Part shown: one piece after another, positions 44,481 through 56,678 of the stretch
Layout of the letters: every line of letters begins with the position of its first letter
Numbering within the stretch: the first letter of the stretch is position 1
DNA from: Pomphorhynchus laevis
Lineage: Eukaryota; Acanthocephala; Palaeacanthocephala; Echinorhynchida; Pomphorhynchidae
Reading direction: 5' to 3'
DNA length: 64,000 bases
NCBI GenBank assembly: GCA_012934845.2
Contig: WNNJ02003589.1
Span: 1 to 64,000, forward strand
The notes under the pieces: generated by a model
Seen by the model: only the letters and a program-made list of their open reading frames with translations
Told to the model about the DNA's origin: nothing
Databases searched by the model: none
Position numbers and translations under genes: made by a program

Positions 44481-44990
44481 GATTGGTTGTGGTGGAGTGA
44501 CATTCTCGAAAGCCATCTTGTGCAGTGGTCATGATATTTGAGCTTATGACATGACATTCAATACTAGAGAGTATGATACGTTCCATGTTCTTACTACAGA
44601 TGAACGTTTAGCTAATCAGGCGATAATTTTCAACTTTAGCTACGTCTACCTTGTAGATTGGGACTACAATTGCATCTCGCTTAGCGTTGGGGATGACGCT
44701 AGATTTCAAACATTTATTTATGATACTGGTAAGAGGGCAGCGGATCATGGCTGCGACGTTCTTTAGAAAAATAGACGGTATTCCGTTTGGCCCCGCCTAG
44801 TTAATAGATTCTAGCTTCTACAGAGCATTATTTACAAAGTCAAGGCTGACTATTTGATGTAGTCTTGGTGTTCATGAAACTAGTCGGTGCTGTTCGGAGA
44901 ACATCATTGGATCAGCAACTGGATCGGAGAACACACCACCAAAGTGTGCAGCAAATAGGTTCGAAAAACATTTTTGATCAATGCTAAATC
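44474..44990 (-). pseudogene. CR1-like LINE family G, RT fingers (outer element, right part)
   Basis: Read on the minus strand, decayed frames give SINXAGPNGIPSIFLKNV-like text, RCPLTSIINKCLKSSVIP and AIVVPIYKVD, then a word like MTTAQDGFRECHSTTTNLL reaching the insertion point. This is the RT region that directly precedes motif A, so it joins logically to 41440. There are several stops. The 5' edge near 44990 merges into AT-rich DNA. Confidence 0.78.
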
Positions 44991-47900
44991 GATTCTAAAG
45001 TGGGTTATTTAGATTTTTTTTATTAAAATTATTATTTTGTTAAAAAAAATAAAAATAATTAATTTATTGTAATTTATCAATAGTAATGACAAATTAATCT
45101 TATACAAATTATTGTATTTAAGTATTAGATAATTTTGATATTTAAATTAATACAAGATCTAGATTTCTCAAGAAACACGCGAATAATTTAAAGACAGTTA
45201 TAAAACTCAATTGTTTTAGAATAAAAGAATATGATACTATTAATTAACCATGTTCACTTTATCGTTTATTTTTTTTAAGATGGCTGATTCAAGCCTATTT
45301 GGTAAAGCAATTTTCTTGTCGCTAAATTTCCCTCGAATATTGAAATCCTAACCTCAATATCAACGACGATTTCGATAGTGTAGCGATTCCAACAACAGGT
45401 TTTATTAACAGGTGATAAAATAAATAGAAATGAATATGTTTATAATGAATTTGGTGTGATTATCTACAATAGTAGTCGTGCTGTCCTCTAAATTTTTATT
45501 TGAACTTGGATCAAATCTTTGCTGAAAATATTTTTTGCGAGAACCTTCGTATAATCCGAATAGCATTTTTTGAAGATCCGAATATCTAGGGTACAATGCT
45601 TGGTAGAATTGACAATATAAGCTTTAAGAATCGTAAACTTAGTTCCCGGTTTATCATATAGTGAAGTATACATGTCCCGAGATAGTCCGAGTACACCAAA
45701 GCGTAACTAATCCATATTTTAATGACGTATATTGGGTTTGTTTCAGAGCTATCTTGCTCAATTTAGGTCATTATCAGATAAAAGCATTTATTTAAGTCGA
45801 CGTAGTAATGGGGATTTATGGAAATGCTAAAACAGGTATTTTTGAAGTTTTGGAGCTGGATTAATAAACTAATTTATTTTTATTATTCGTCAGCATAATC
45901 AGATGAAAGCATTAAATCTACAAATTGTATATTTTGCTTCAGATGATACAAGCAGCTATCGAAATATAAAAATAAATTAGTGTTTTATCTTGTTTAAAAG
46001 CTCCAAATTTAAAAATAGATCAACGTCAGTTATTTTCAAAGCATGGGTATCCGAATCGATATGCAAGAGTAGAGAGTTGTTGATTTTACAATTTGTAGCT
46101 AAGTTTAAAAATAGTCTATCTATTGATATTTATTCAAAATCCAGACGCGAGCAAAATTAAGACACACTGCCAAAACTTTGATAAGGGCACATGAACTTCG
46201 TTTCGTGTGCCCACTGACAAAGACACACTGCCAAAACTTTGATAAAACACTGCCATAGACACACTGTCAATACTATGATAAGGGCACATAAACTAGCTTC
46301 TCTTTTTTAAATAATTTCCAAATCGAAGACTGAGAGAAATAAAAGATGAACAGTACCCACATTTTCACGATCAGAGTTTTTCAATGTATTTTTAAATTCA
46401 GAATCAACGTAGAACGCGATGAATTCTAAACCACAAAGACCTTGTGAATAATAGGAGTGTAGAATGAATTATATAGGATTATAATGGAAAGTTCGCACTG
46501 TAAAAGATAGCAAGTATTATCCTGAAAGGGTTAGGATTGATTTGGATTCCATACGAACAATAAGATCCGCATTTCGATAAAGATAAAGAGAATATATAGA
46601 TATATGATGTATGGATATTATAATATTTATGATATCATAATATTATGTAAGTATACATAATATAAATAATGTACAATTTTCAAATAATATATAATGCATA
46701 CGCTCTATTCAAATTCAATTGAAATATATTCAGTGAAAAAGGGGCTGGACTGTATCCCATGCCTGGACTAATCAGTAGGGAAATCAGAAATGTTGATGGC
46801 GTTAATAAGTGTAAAATGACTGATCACTCGTTTTCATGTCGTTACCAGCAAGCGTTACTATTCCTGCATCTGTCTTAATTCATTGTTTTCTAAAAGTTTT
46901 AGCTTTTTGATAAAGTTGACCTTTCATAAAAGGCCAGCAATACTTGATCTTGTAAAAAACCTAGTATAATTATAGATAATATTTATACTTGACCTTGTAT
47001 AAATTTGTAATTTATTTAATAAGTTCCATATTGAAAACTGTTGTGTGGACAAACAAGGACTTATTGAAACAAAAATAAATCACATATAAGCTTAGTTCTC
47101 ATTAGGATGCCGTGCCAGAAAGTTCCAGGGCGATTATCTAATATAGCAATTGAAGGTCGAGATCATAGCTGAGTGATCACAAATCACGAATTACCCTGAA
47201 CATGCTTAGTATGAATGCTTATAAGCTCAATAATCGTTAAATAAATGAATAAATCTGATAAATTATTAGAAAATTTTGAATGTAAGGTTTATTAATAAAA
47301 TTTGTTAACTGAGTTTATTATTTAAAATGAATAATCAGATGAATTAATGAAATCAGATCAGCAGAATCTACAGAAAAAAGTATTGAACCAACGTTTTTGA
47401 TAATATATAACTAACGTTTAGCTATTAAATAATATAATAGCTAACTTTTTTATAATATATAAATTGAAAATAAGGATTATTAATTATAAATAATAATTAT
47501 TATATAAGATTTTATATGATATTTTATATTATATATTATCAATCCACAAAAATGTACCTCATAAGAATTTAAATTATATATTTAATATATATACTATTAC
47601 TATTTTACTATTTTCTGTTATTAATATGAATTAATCAATGTAAGTATAAGTACAACAAAAACCTGGCAACTAGCTAAGCCTTATACTGTCCTTTTGCTTT
47701 CATTATTGCATCCATCCCCATTGTGATCTTCTACCCAATGAATAAAACAGCCTTATCAATAATCAATACGTTATGACCTATGATACCATTATCATTTTAT
47801 TATCTAATTTGATATTCTGCTTTTAATTTAGTATAAAATTATTGTATTTATAAAGAATATAAATATCGTTCATTAATCGTTCATTTTCTTCTTCTCTTCA

Positions 47901-48639
47901 TTGATGAGATGTTTGTTATAAATTCTAGTGCTGAGAACCATCTAGTGCTGAGAACCGTTATTTCCATAATTTCCTTTGGTGATACTTTGGTATTATTTTT
48001 TGTCTTATCAAGTCAAACATGTTTTATTAAAATGTCTTCAATTAATATTTGTTCCATCACCAGTTTTCCTCAAAAAAAAATTCAGAAAATTGTATACATT
48101 TTGTTTTCTTCTTTAAACTATCAATTTATGGTTAATTTATATAAATCGTAAATTTATTTGAATTATCCATTTATGAAATTTTTATTCATTTGATAAGATA
48201 AACTTTAGAGGAATTAAAAATGGACTATTCTTAACGGAACTATCCATTTTATTATTGTAAGTGTCAATTTATGGAGCACTTGTGATAACTCATAAAATCA
48301 AATTTGTAGAAATTATAAGATAGATGATGATATGTACAAATAATTATTAATCCTAGTTGCGTCTGTCCTGCTCGAAACCATCAGGCATTTATATAATTTA
48401 GGAATTCGAACAAATGATTTTGGCAAATATCGTTTTAAGCAATTGTCGATTTCAGCTTAATCGTCGATTGTTTTTATTCGTTGTAAGTAACCTATGATTT
48501 ACAGTTACTGTCTATTTCTAATATTTTTTAATTAAATTATCATTTACTTCAAGCATCACAGAGAAATGTAAAGCAGGCAAGCATACATTTATTAAAAATT
48601 ATAAAATATATGAATTATCCAATATAAATTTATACTCTG
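44991..48639. other. Long AT-rich stretch without recognisable gene
   Basis: Both strands show only short frames. An 80-codon frame at 47909-48151 is hydrophobic and low in information. A local repeat lies at 46159-46290. Near 46600-46680 the text is almost pure A/T with small palindromes. No element remnant is recognised. Confidence 0.5.
46159..46290 (+). repeat. Short direct repeats (GACACACTGCCAAAACTTTG)
   Basis: The phrase AGACACACTGCCAAAACTTT followed by GATAAGGGCACATGAACT appears first near 46160. It recurs at about 46211 and in a changed form near 46256 (CACACTGTCAATACTATGATAAGGGCACATAAACT). This is a degenerate triplet with unequal spacing. Confidence 0.65.
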
Positions 48640-49400
48640 AAGTAGATAATTTTTTATGAATGGATTTTAAGTAATATACTCTAAGATAATATATAATGTA
48701 CTCAAATAAGATATTACACTAGATAATCAAATTTAATCAGAAGAAATACGTTTAAATTTATTTTAACTTTTTATAATTTATAAAATCTAACAATTATTTA
48801 GTATTTATAATTATTTAATTACTTAAATTTTATTTAGCATTATTTTTAATTTATATATAGTATAAAATACGTAGACTTATTTAACTAGTATGGTTTCGCT
48901 GATATTATCATAAAGAAGAGAAACATAATATATACAGCTGAAATGTTTAAAGATGAATAAAAATAAAGATTTTATTTTTTTAAATACGTAGATATATATA
49001 TTAATATTTTATATTAATACGTAGTAATAATACAAAATACGTATAAAATCTTAGTTTACTCTTGATATGAGTTTTAGAGAGCTTTCATTTAAATATACAT
49101 AATAACATGTATTAAGCCCCTCTGCTATGCTGGGCTGAGGAATAGGGGACAAGACCTGATAGAATAGCAGTTCCAACTGGTGACCTCTAATCCTTATTTG
49201 AATTTATTGTAAATTATTTATATGCAATTTATAAAACTTGAATTTTTGGCTTCACTGCTGCGTTGGGTCGAGGAATGGTTGCCGAAACCTGATAACACAG
49301 CAGCCTCTCCTGTAGACATCTAATCCTTATTCTAATACATCGTTTGTTGTTTATTAATCGTTTCATAAAATACTTTATAACATTAAAGCACGAGTTTTAT
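48640..49400 (+). repeat. Dispersed repeat related to 16.56-17.04 kb
   Basis: 48640-48900 matches 16560-17040 with the middle block missing. Two diverged copies of that block follow at 49120-49210 and 49255-49350. Both contain CCTGATA, then a word near ACAGCAG or ATAGCAG, then GACCTCTAATCCTTATT or GACATCTAATCCTTATTCT. The arrangement suggests an unclassified non-autonomous repeat inserted more than once. Confidence 0.55.
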
Positions 49401-49943
49401 CAAATTAGTGAATTTTTAAAATAAAACTTTTTCACTCCCATTTTTGTTTTTTAAAATTATTTTCTGATGTCACAAGTACAGCATACGAAGTAATTAATTG
49501 ACGTGAGGATTTCATGGCTATATATCGGGATAATCAGTAAATCCAATTTATCTAATAAATTCATTTAAACGAATTAATTTAATTTAATTAATTTAATTTT
49601 TTAATATTCTGATTTAACTGTTCAAAAGAATTTTGCCGATTTTTGTCTGAATTAATACTAGGAAGTTATTTTATTCTGATATGATGCTTTCGACACCATC
49701 TGATTTTTAATTTATTAAAAATCGATTTTCTAATTTATTACAGCCATTGACGAAATATAAACGATTTCACTTTTTGAAAAGTATTGATAAAATTATTTTT
49801 TCAAGTAATAGTTTGAGAGGTATAATATAAATGTTAAGCAGTAAATGTTTTTAGCATCAACTTTATCGTTCTTTGAATAAATCTAAAATTTAAGTAAATT
49901 TCCAATTAAATAATTATTGGAGCGGGAATAAAGAAAAATGAAA
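49401..49943. other. AT-rich spacer
   Basis: No coding or repeat signal apart from A/T runs. Confidence 0.5.
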
Positions 49944-51390
49944 AATTTTATTTGATATTTCGCTAATTTCTGTTAGCATCTTCAGAAAATGACTCTGAAG
50001 ATGTAATTTTATGAAGATGCTAACAGAGGTTAGCGAAATATCAAATAAAATTTTCCTCTTTTATTTGATCTAGCTCCAATAATGCTTTATCAATAATGGG
50101 TCATTATCAACTATAGATCAAATTTTCCTTCTTTATTTGATCCAGCTTCAACAATTCTTTATCAAATTGTAATTTTTTTGAAGATGCTAACAGAAGTTAG
50201 CGAAATATCAAATAAAATTTTCTCTCTTTGATCCAGCTTCAATAATTCTTTATCAAATTGTAATTTTCTGAAGATGCTAACAGAAGTTAGCGAAATATCA
50301 AATAAAATTGTCCTTTTTTCTTTGATCCAGCTCCAATAATTCTTTATCAAATTGAAATTTTCTGAGGATGCTAACAGAAGTTAGCGAAATACCAAATAAA
50401 ATCTTCCTTCTTTATTTGATCCAGCTCCAATAATTCTTTATCAAATTGTAATTTAAAGAAGATGCTAACAGAGGTTAGCGAAATAACAAATAAAATTTTC
50501 TTTCTTTGATCCAGCTTCAATAAGTCTTTATCAAATTGTATTTTTCTGAAGATGCTAACAGAGATTAGCGAAATATTAAATAAAATTTTCCTTTATTTGA
50601 TGCAGCTCCAATAATTCTTTATCAAATTGTAATTTTCTGAAGATGCTAATAGAAGTTAGCGAAATATTAAATAAAATTTTTCTTCTTTCTTTGATCCAGC
50701 TCCAATAATTCTTTATCAAATTGTAATTTTCTGAAGATGCTAACAGAGGTTAGCGAAATATCAATAAAATTTTCTTTCTTTTATCCAGCTTCAATAAGTC
50801 TTTATCAAATTGTAATTTTCTGAAGATGCTAACGGAGGTTAGCGAAATATCAAATAAAATTTTCTTTCTTTGATCCAGCCTCAATAATTCATTATCAAAT
50901 TGTAATTTTCTGAAGATACTAACAGAAGTTAGCGAAATATCAAATAAAATTTTCCTTCTTTCTTTGATCCAGCTCCAATAATTCTTTATCAAATTGTAAT
51001 TTTCTGAAGATGCTAACAGAGGTTAGCGAAATATCAAATAAAATTTTCCTTCTTTCTTTGATCCAGCTCCAATAATTCTTTATCAAATTGTAATTTTCTG
51101 AAGATGCTAACAGAAGTTAGCGAAATATCAAATAAAATTTTCCTTCTTTCTTTGATCCAGCTCCAATAAGTCTTTATCAAATTGTAATTTTCTGAAGATG
51201 CTAACAGAAGTTAGCGAAATATTAAATAAAATTTTTCTTCTTTCTTTGATCCAGCTCCAATAAGTCTTTATCAAATTGTAATTTTCTAAAGACGCTAACA
51301 GAGGTTAGCGAAATATTAAATAAAATTTCCCTCTTTTTGTGATCTAGCTCCAATAATTCTTTATCAATAATGGGTCATTATCAACTATAG
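49944..51390 (+). repeat. Satellite array 1, monomer about 94 bp, 14 forward units plus one inverted
   Basis: Each unit contains GAAGATGCTAACAGAAGTTAGCG, AAATATCAAATAAAATTTTCC, TTTGATCCAGCTCCAATAAT and TCTTTATCAAATTGTAATTT. The GCTAAC-AGAA-GTTAGC core is a small palindrome kept in nearly all units. The array begins with a partial unit in inverted orientation (49944-49990). Near both ends (50090-50120 and 51359-51390) a unit ends with AATAATGGGTCATTATCAAC instead of the usual sequence. Confidence 0.9.
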
Positions 51391-51738
51391 ATAATATTAG
51401 ATAATTCATGCGATCGTTTCGGCAACGTATTTCTGGTTTGGTTGTGAATATTAAATTCGGAATATAATTCATACTTCTTTATTTTAAATTTAAACTTTAA
51501 TATTTATTCTTTGCCACAGATTGCAATCTTATAACCAATTCATGACTCATATAATATAATTATAAAATTAGTATTTTTAAATATTTTCATAACAGCTTCA
51601 ATATCCATAAAGAATACACTAAAATGAAAATTATCATCTACGAAATATTTTGTGAATACTAAATGATCTAATGGATATAAATAAATTATATTATAATCAT
51701 TAAATGAAAACTTCGAATTTACGTCATAGTTTGTTACT
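51391..51738. other. AT-rich spacer
   Basis: No gene or repeat recognised between the satellite array and the palindrome cluster. Confidence 0.5.
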
Positions 51739-51836
51739 CCACATCTGTATTTACTGATGTGGATCGGTAAATACAGATGTGGATCGATAAATACATATGT
51801 GGATCAGTAAATTCAGATGTGGATTCACATCTGAAT
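51739..51836. repeat. Short tandem repeat ending in palindromes
   Basis: CCACATCTGTATTTAC (51739-51754) and GTAAATACAGATGTGG (51767-51782) are a perfect 16-bp inverted repeat. Three or four copies of a 22-bp unit built on GATGTGGATC and GTAAATACA follow. A last palindrome has arms ATTCAGATGTG (51811-51821) and CACATCTGAAT (51826-51836) around a GATT loop. Confidence 0.85.
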
Positions 51837-51839
51837 CCA

Positions 51840-53020
51840 CATTGCCGCATTTACTATCACGTTTTATATACCAGATATATGCGATTATTACCCCACTCTT
51901 ACCCAATTACCCCGAGTTTATCTTATTCCAGTCAATGCATTTAATAGTAGGGGATTTCTTTTATTTCAATTCTTTCTCTGTCGCTTGTATGTGCATATAA
52001 ATTTTAATATTAATCTTCGTGTCATTATCACCGGCGTTGTGCGCTATCTAGTTACAGAGTTTCTGATTTTGTAAAAATCTGGTGTTTTGTTATGGTTTCA
52101 AGAGTTTTATGTATAAATATATTTAAAATGTTAATCTAAAAACAAAACAGTTCATCACTCACCGACAAATTTAATCAATGATTTTTGTACGTTCTAATAA
52201 TAATTGTAACTGTAAAAATAATAAACGCAACACAGCAATGTTAGTTGTGGACGCTGCCGCATAACCTGATCTTTACGTAGATACATTCGGATTTTAATTT
52301 TTTTCACTATTCATGATTATCGAATATTAAAGTTTTCTGTCACATATGAGTTTTGTTTCCTAGGTGTAAGGTCAGTCATGATTAGTTATAATTAAATGCG
52401 TTATGTACGAATTCCACGGTTAATTTCATTTTGTTAGTTGATAATACGGATACCTTCTCTTGTATGCCCATTGTGTACTTGCGGTACCATTTAAAAAATA
52501 TGTTTTTTTTCTTTAAAAATAAAGTTTATTCGCACTATTAAAACTATTGCCATACAAAATAGTTTTCTGTAGCTTGTCTCTTTTAAAATGTCTACAAAAT
52601 GTTCGGAAATGTTGAACCTGAAATTTTAAACTCCTATACTTTTATTTGTTTCTAATTTGGAAATAAGTTTAGCTTAAAAATTATAAAATTTATTAAAAAG
52701 AATTTTAATTTATACGTATCAAAAATTAAAAAAGAAAAAAGATAGAAAAATTAGAAAGATTAGAAATAATTTTAAATTATTATATTTTAAATATTTGTAA
52801 TTCCTTTTTTAGTAAGCAAGCATCGCTACTAGGTTCATATTGGGACCAAAGTTCAAGTATTTATTTTTTATTTGTATTTATATTTAAGTTTTTCCGTGTG
52901 TTCGAAGGAGATACTGATCTGTATCAATTTTTATTTCAAGGATTTAAAAATTACAAATAGTAACAGCGCGGTTTTTATTATTGATGATTCATGCAACTCA
53001 TGTGCCATTGATAACTGTAA
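51840..53020. other. AT-rich DNA without recognisable gene
   Basis: Only short frames are present. The 61-codon frame at 52872-53057 ends in LX-1 coding sequence (LPLQRYINSAI) and is otherwise AT-rich filler, so it is not a gene. Confidence 0.5.
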
Positions 53021-53503
53021 TTTACCCTTACAACGCTACATCAACTCCGCCATTTGAATGCTAATATGCTTCGTCGCTTTGACCACACATCCACTTATCT
53101 TGCTCAACTCTCCCTGCCTACCATCCACATCCACATACAACTCCGCCTTCTTCTCGTAACTTTTCGTGTCATCACTGTGGGCTCCCCATCGTTCATCAAC
53201 CTTCCTTTCTAAGACGACACTCGCCCCACCTCTCTATCACTGCGTTCGCGTAATTCCCTCTTACTCTACGTTCCCAATTACTCGAACAACTACGGTCTCC
53301 GATCCTTCCTTGTCGCCGCCTCACTTGCCTGGAATCAACTCCCTCTCTACGTCCGCTGCGCTCCCTCCTTTATTACATTCAAATGCCGCCTCTGTACCCA
53401 CCTCCTCGACACGTGATTTAGATTTTTTTGTATTTTTGTTGTTGTGGTCATGTAAGCGTGTGCCGGCACGCATTTTGCTAAGTAAAAATAAATCTTTTTT
53501 TCT
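53021..53503 (+). pseudogene. LX-1 LINE, C-terminal end of ORF2 and tail
   Basis: The fragment begins at LPLQRYINSAI and, through two frameshifts, reads FDHTSTYLAQLSLPTIHIHI, VPNYSNNYGLRSFL and LAWNQLPLYVR to a stop at about 53418. The tail holds GTAAGCGTGTGCCGGCACGC and AAATAAATC. It is 5'-truncated. A second LX-1 tail points towards it from 54.1 kb. Confidence 0.87.
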
Positions 53504-53707
53504 TAACGTTATACTGCTTTTCGAATTTGGACGGCTGCGTGGTTATTCGTACGTTCTCTATCGTACCAAAGTGTGGATGTTCGATTATAATGGATAGAAC
53601 TACACACCATTGAACTGCCAATCCAATTACTAAAATTGTTAAAAACCAATTTAAATAGTGAACATGTAATCCATTAAGTCATCAATTTCCTTTGAATTTA
53701 GCAAACA

Positions 53708-53847
53708 AATTTTAATTTATAGGAACCAAGAATTGCAGTTATCAATGGCAACTGCCGTCGTCATCAATGATGACGCCAGTTGCCATTGAAATATTGAATA
53801 ATCGTTTTCTTGTTTGATTTTCTTTGGTTCCTATTAATTAAAATTTA
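53708..53847. repeat. Foldback element or MITE-like inverted repeat, about 140 bp
   Basis: The outer arms are AATTTTAATTTATAGGAACCAA (53708-53729, about 22 bp) and its near-complement at 53824-53846. The inner arms start CAATGGCAACTG (53743-53754) and end CAGTTGCCATTG (about 53777-53788) around TCATCAATGATGA. No target duplication is certain. It sits exactly between two convergent LX-1 tails. Confidence 0.7.
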
Positions 53848-53849
53848 TT

Positions 53850-54110
53850 AAAAAAGGGATTCATTTTTACGAGGCAAATGCGTGCCGGCGCACGCTTACA
53901 TGCCACGAAAAAATCTAAATCATGTGTCGAAAAAATGGGAATGGAGACGATATTTGAATGTGTTAAAGGAGAGAGCGGGGCGAACGTCTAGAGGACACTG
54001 ATTCCATGCCAGGGGGTGGTTACGATGAAGGATCGAAGACCGTAGTTATCGGAGTAATTGGGAAAGTAGAGTAAGAGTGGATGACGGGAACGCAGCGGTA
54101 GATAGGTGGG
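53850..54110 (-). pseudogene. LX-1 LINE, 3' end of ORF2 and tail
   Basis: On the minus strand a decayed C-terminal ORF2 stretch (words like TYCRSPSSLTLL near 54.05 kb are unclear) leads to the LX-1 end. The end includes the hairpin GCGTGCGCCGGCACGC (53880-53895 on the plus strand as complement) and GCCTCGTAAAAATGAATC. The polyadenylation word has decayed (AATGAA). Confidence 0.78.
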
Positions 54111-54724
54111 ACAATTTTTATTGTTTACGTTGTGATGCACCGCCATGGAACAATTGTTCTTTTTGTGTGTTTTAATAAATTAAAATTAAATTAATTCAAA
54201 AGCATCTAAATCTCAATATATTTTAATAAAAACAATAAAATATTTAAAATATCTTTATTATATTATAAAATACATCTCTCGCACAAATCACACGTTAGCT
54301 CAAAATAATATCAGACAAGCAGGACAGCCGAGTGATCAATTACCCGGTTAAAGCATTAAAGTATCGTTCAAGTTACATTGATATTGATGTTTATATTAAA
54401 AGTCGTGACCTTAATTTTTATTATCTTATAGTATTAGATGTTCTTGTTTTAATTATTTTTTATTTTTTAAATATTTTTTAAATTTAAAATAAAATAAATA
54501 ATAAAATATTTTTATTTGTTATTATATAAATAATAGAATAATAAATAAATTGTTTATTATTAGCTTTATTATTAATAGCCTTCTTATTCATTTTTGTACA
54601 TAAACACCTTGTTTTACGATACATAGTGATGAACAGCAAATGCTCAAGCTCCTGGTTGATTATTAACTACGTTAATGAACATAAAATGCTCATTAAAATG
54701 TTGATTGTACATGAAAATTGCAGG
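54111..54724. other. AT-rich spacer
   Basis: A/T runs, including almost pure A/T at 54430-54600. No gene or repeat recognised. Confidence 0.5.
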
Positions 54725-55378
54725 TAATTTTCTGAAGATGCTAACAGAGGTTAGCGAAATATCAAATAAAATTTTCTTTCTTTCTTTGATCCAGCTACAA
54801 TAATTCTTTATCAATAATTGGTCATTCGTTCAACTATAGATTAAATTTTCCTTCTTTCTTTGATCCAGCTCCAAAAATTCTTTATCAAATTGTATTTTTC
54901 TGAAGATGCTAACAGAAGTTAGCGAAATTTCAAATAAAATTTTCCTGCTTTATTTGATCCAGCTTCAATAATTCTTTATCAAATTGTAATTTTCTGAAGA
55001 TGCTAACAAAAGTTAGCGAAATATCAAATAAAATTTTCCTTCTTTCTTTGATCCACCTCCAATAAGTCTATATCAAATTGTAATTTTCTGAAGATGCTAA
55101 CAGAGGGTAGCGGAATATCAAATAAAATTGTCCTTCTTTCTTTGATTCAGCTCCAATAATTCTTTATCAAATTGTAATTTTCTGAAGATGCTAACAGAGG
55201 TTAGCGAAATATCAAATAAAATTGTCCTTCTTTCTTTGATCCAGCTCCAATATTTCTTTATCAAATTGTAATTTTCTGAAGATGCTAATAGAAGCTAGCG
55301 AAATATCAAATAAAATTGTCCTTCATTCTTTGATCCAGCTTCAATAAGTATTTATCAATAATGGATCATTATCAACTA
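54725..55378 (+). repeat. Satellite array 2, same 94-bp monomer, about 6 units
   Basis: The units match array 1, including GCTAACAGAGGTTAGCG and TTTGATCCAGCTCCAATAAT. Near both ends (54806-54840 and 55347-55378) the variant AATAATTGGTCATT or AATAATGGATCATTATCAAC occurs, as in array 1. The shared end variant suggests that both arrays descend from one bounded unit. Confidence 0.88.
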
Positions 55379-56678
55379 TTTATAATCTCAAAAGTTTTAA
55401 TAATTATTTTACCTAGCATGAAGTATTTCAGTTTTATTATCCAGCTAGCACTAATAAAAAGTTCCTTTATTAAAAAAGCGAAAAAATCTAGTTGTAGTTT
55501 CTTTTTTATTTGTTACTTGTGCTCGTCTCGCTGTGCTTGCCATAGAAAAGTCAGAGACTAAATATACATCCACTTTATAACGACAATAAGCTTATATGTA
55601 GTACGGCGTCCATTCATACTTTTCGCTTTTAAATGACTAAATACACGTATTTACAGATGGTATAGTATTATTCACTAAATATGTGACAATAACCAAAACT
55701 TGCGATTATTTCCCGTACTTTAGTAGTTGCTCTAATCGTATTGCTGAAAGTGTTTGGCGGAACAGGTGAGAGTTAGACTGGTAGCAGTGTGAGTCGGTAA
55801 TGTAATCGTGAGTTGACATAATTAAATCGTGTCCTTGAAACGGCCGGGATTGCTTGTTCACCGAATTGTAGCAAAGTTGAATTTTAGTAAATATTATTAT
55901 AAAAACGCACATTTTTTATACTAAACCTAAATTCTTTAGTGGTTACTAAAAAATTACGTTGACGGATACGATAAAGATCAAGTCGTTAATAGGCCAAGGA
56001 AGCCCACGAATAATCTTGGGTACGGTTTAAAAATAATGAGCTTAGAAAAATTACTTTTTTTTGAATATCAAATTTTTCCAGGAAGATTTACACACTTTGA
56101 GACTATTCATAATCGGTTCACATAATACTAATCTAGAAATTATCCAGATATATAAAATTAATTAAATATATTAAAATATATAAGCATATAAATATATAAA
56201 TATATAATATAAAAATAAAAAATCATTGAACGTTTATTTAGGAACATAAAATTTTTAAATTTCACACTGTTAATATCTACCATTAGTATCATCGTATATA
56301 TAAATATAATTTCTGTAGAGTTTGATCATATGAAATTTTTGTAAATCAAAACAAATGCACGTTGTAAATCATATTCGACATGATTACAAATTTAAGGCAA
56401 TACAACCGTAGATTTGAAGTCGATATTTGATTAAATACATGTTATTTTTATATTCATATTTAGATATATACTTTATTTACCATTACTATTAGTCTTAATT
56501 CGTCTTATTGGCTATATAGACATTTTTTACTTAGTGAATAAAAATTACGGGTGTTATTTAATGTAAATAGAGTTGTTTTATATCTGCAATTATTATATTA
56601 TGTTGTTCGCTACCTATATCCTCTTTATAAGTGAAATAATTGTGTTCTATAATATAATTAGTTTGTTTTGGAAATGCA
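55379..56678. other. AT-rich DNA without recognisable gene
   Basis: Frames at 55361-55561 and 55706-55912 have no motif. No LINE or satellite text is recognised here. Confidence 0.5.

Noticed and set aside
47909-48151. 80-codon hydrophobic frame
   Set aside because: Low-information composition expected by chance in AT-rich DNA. No neighbouring gene structure.
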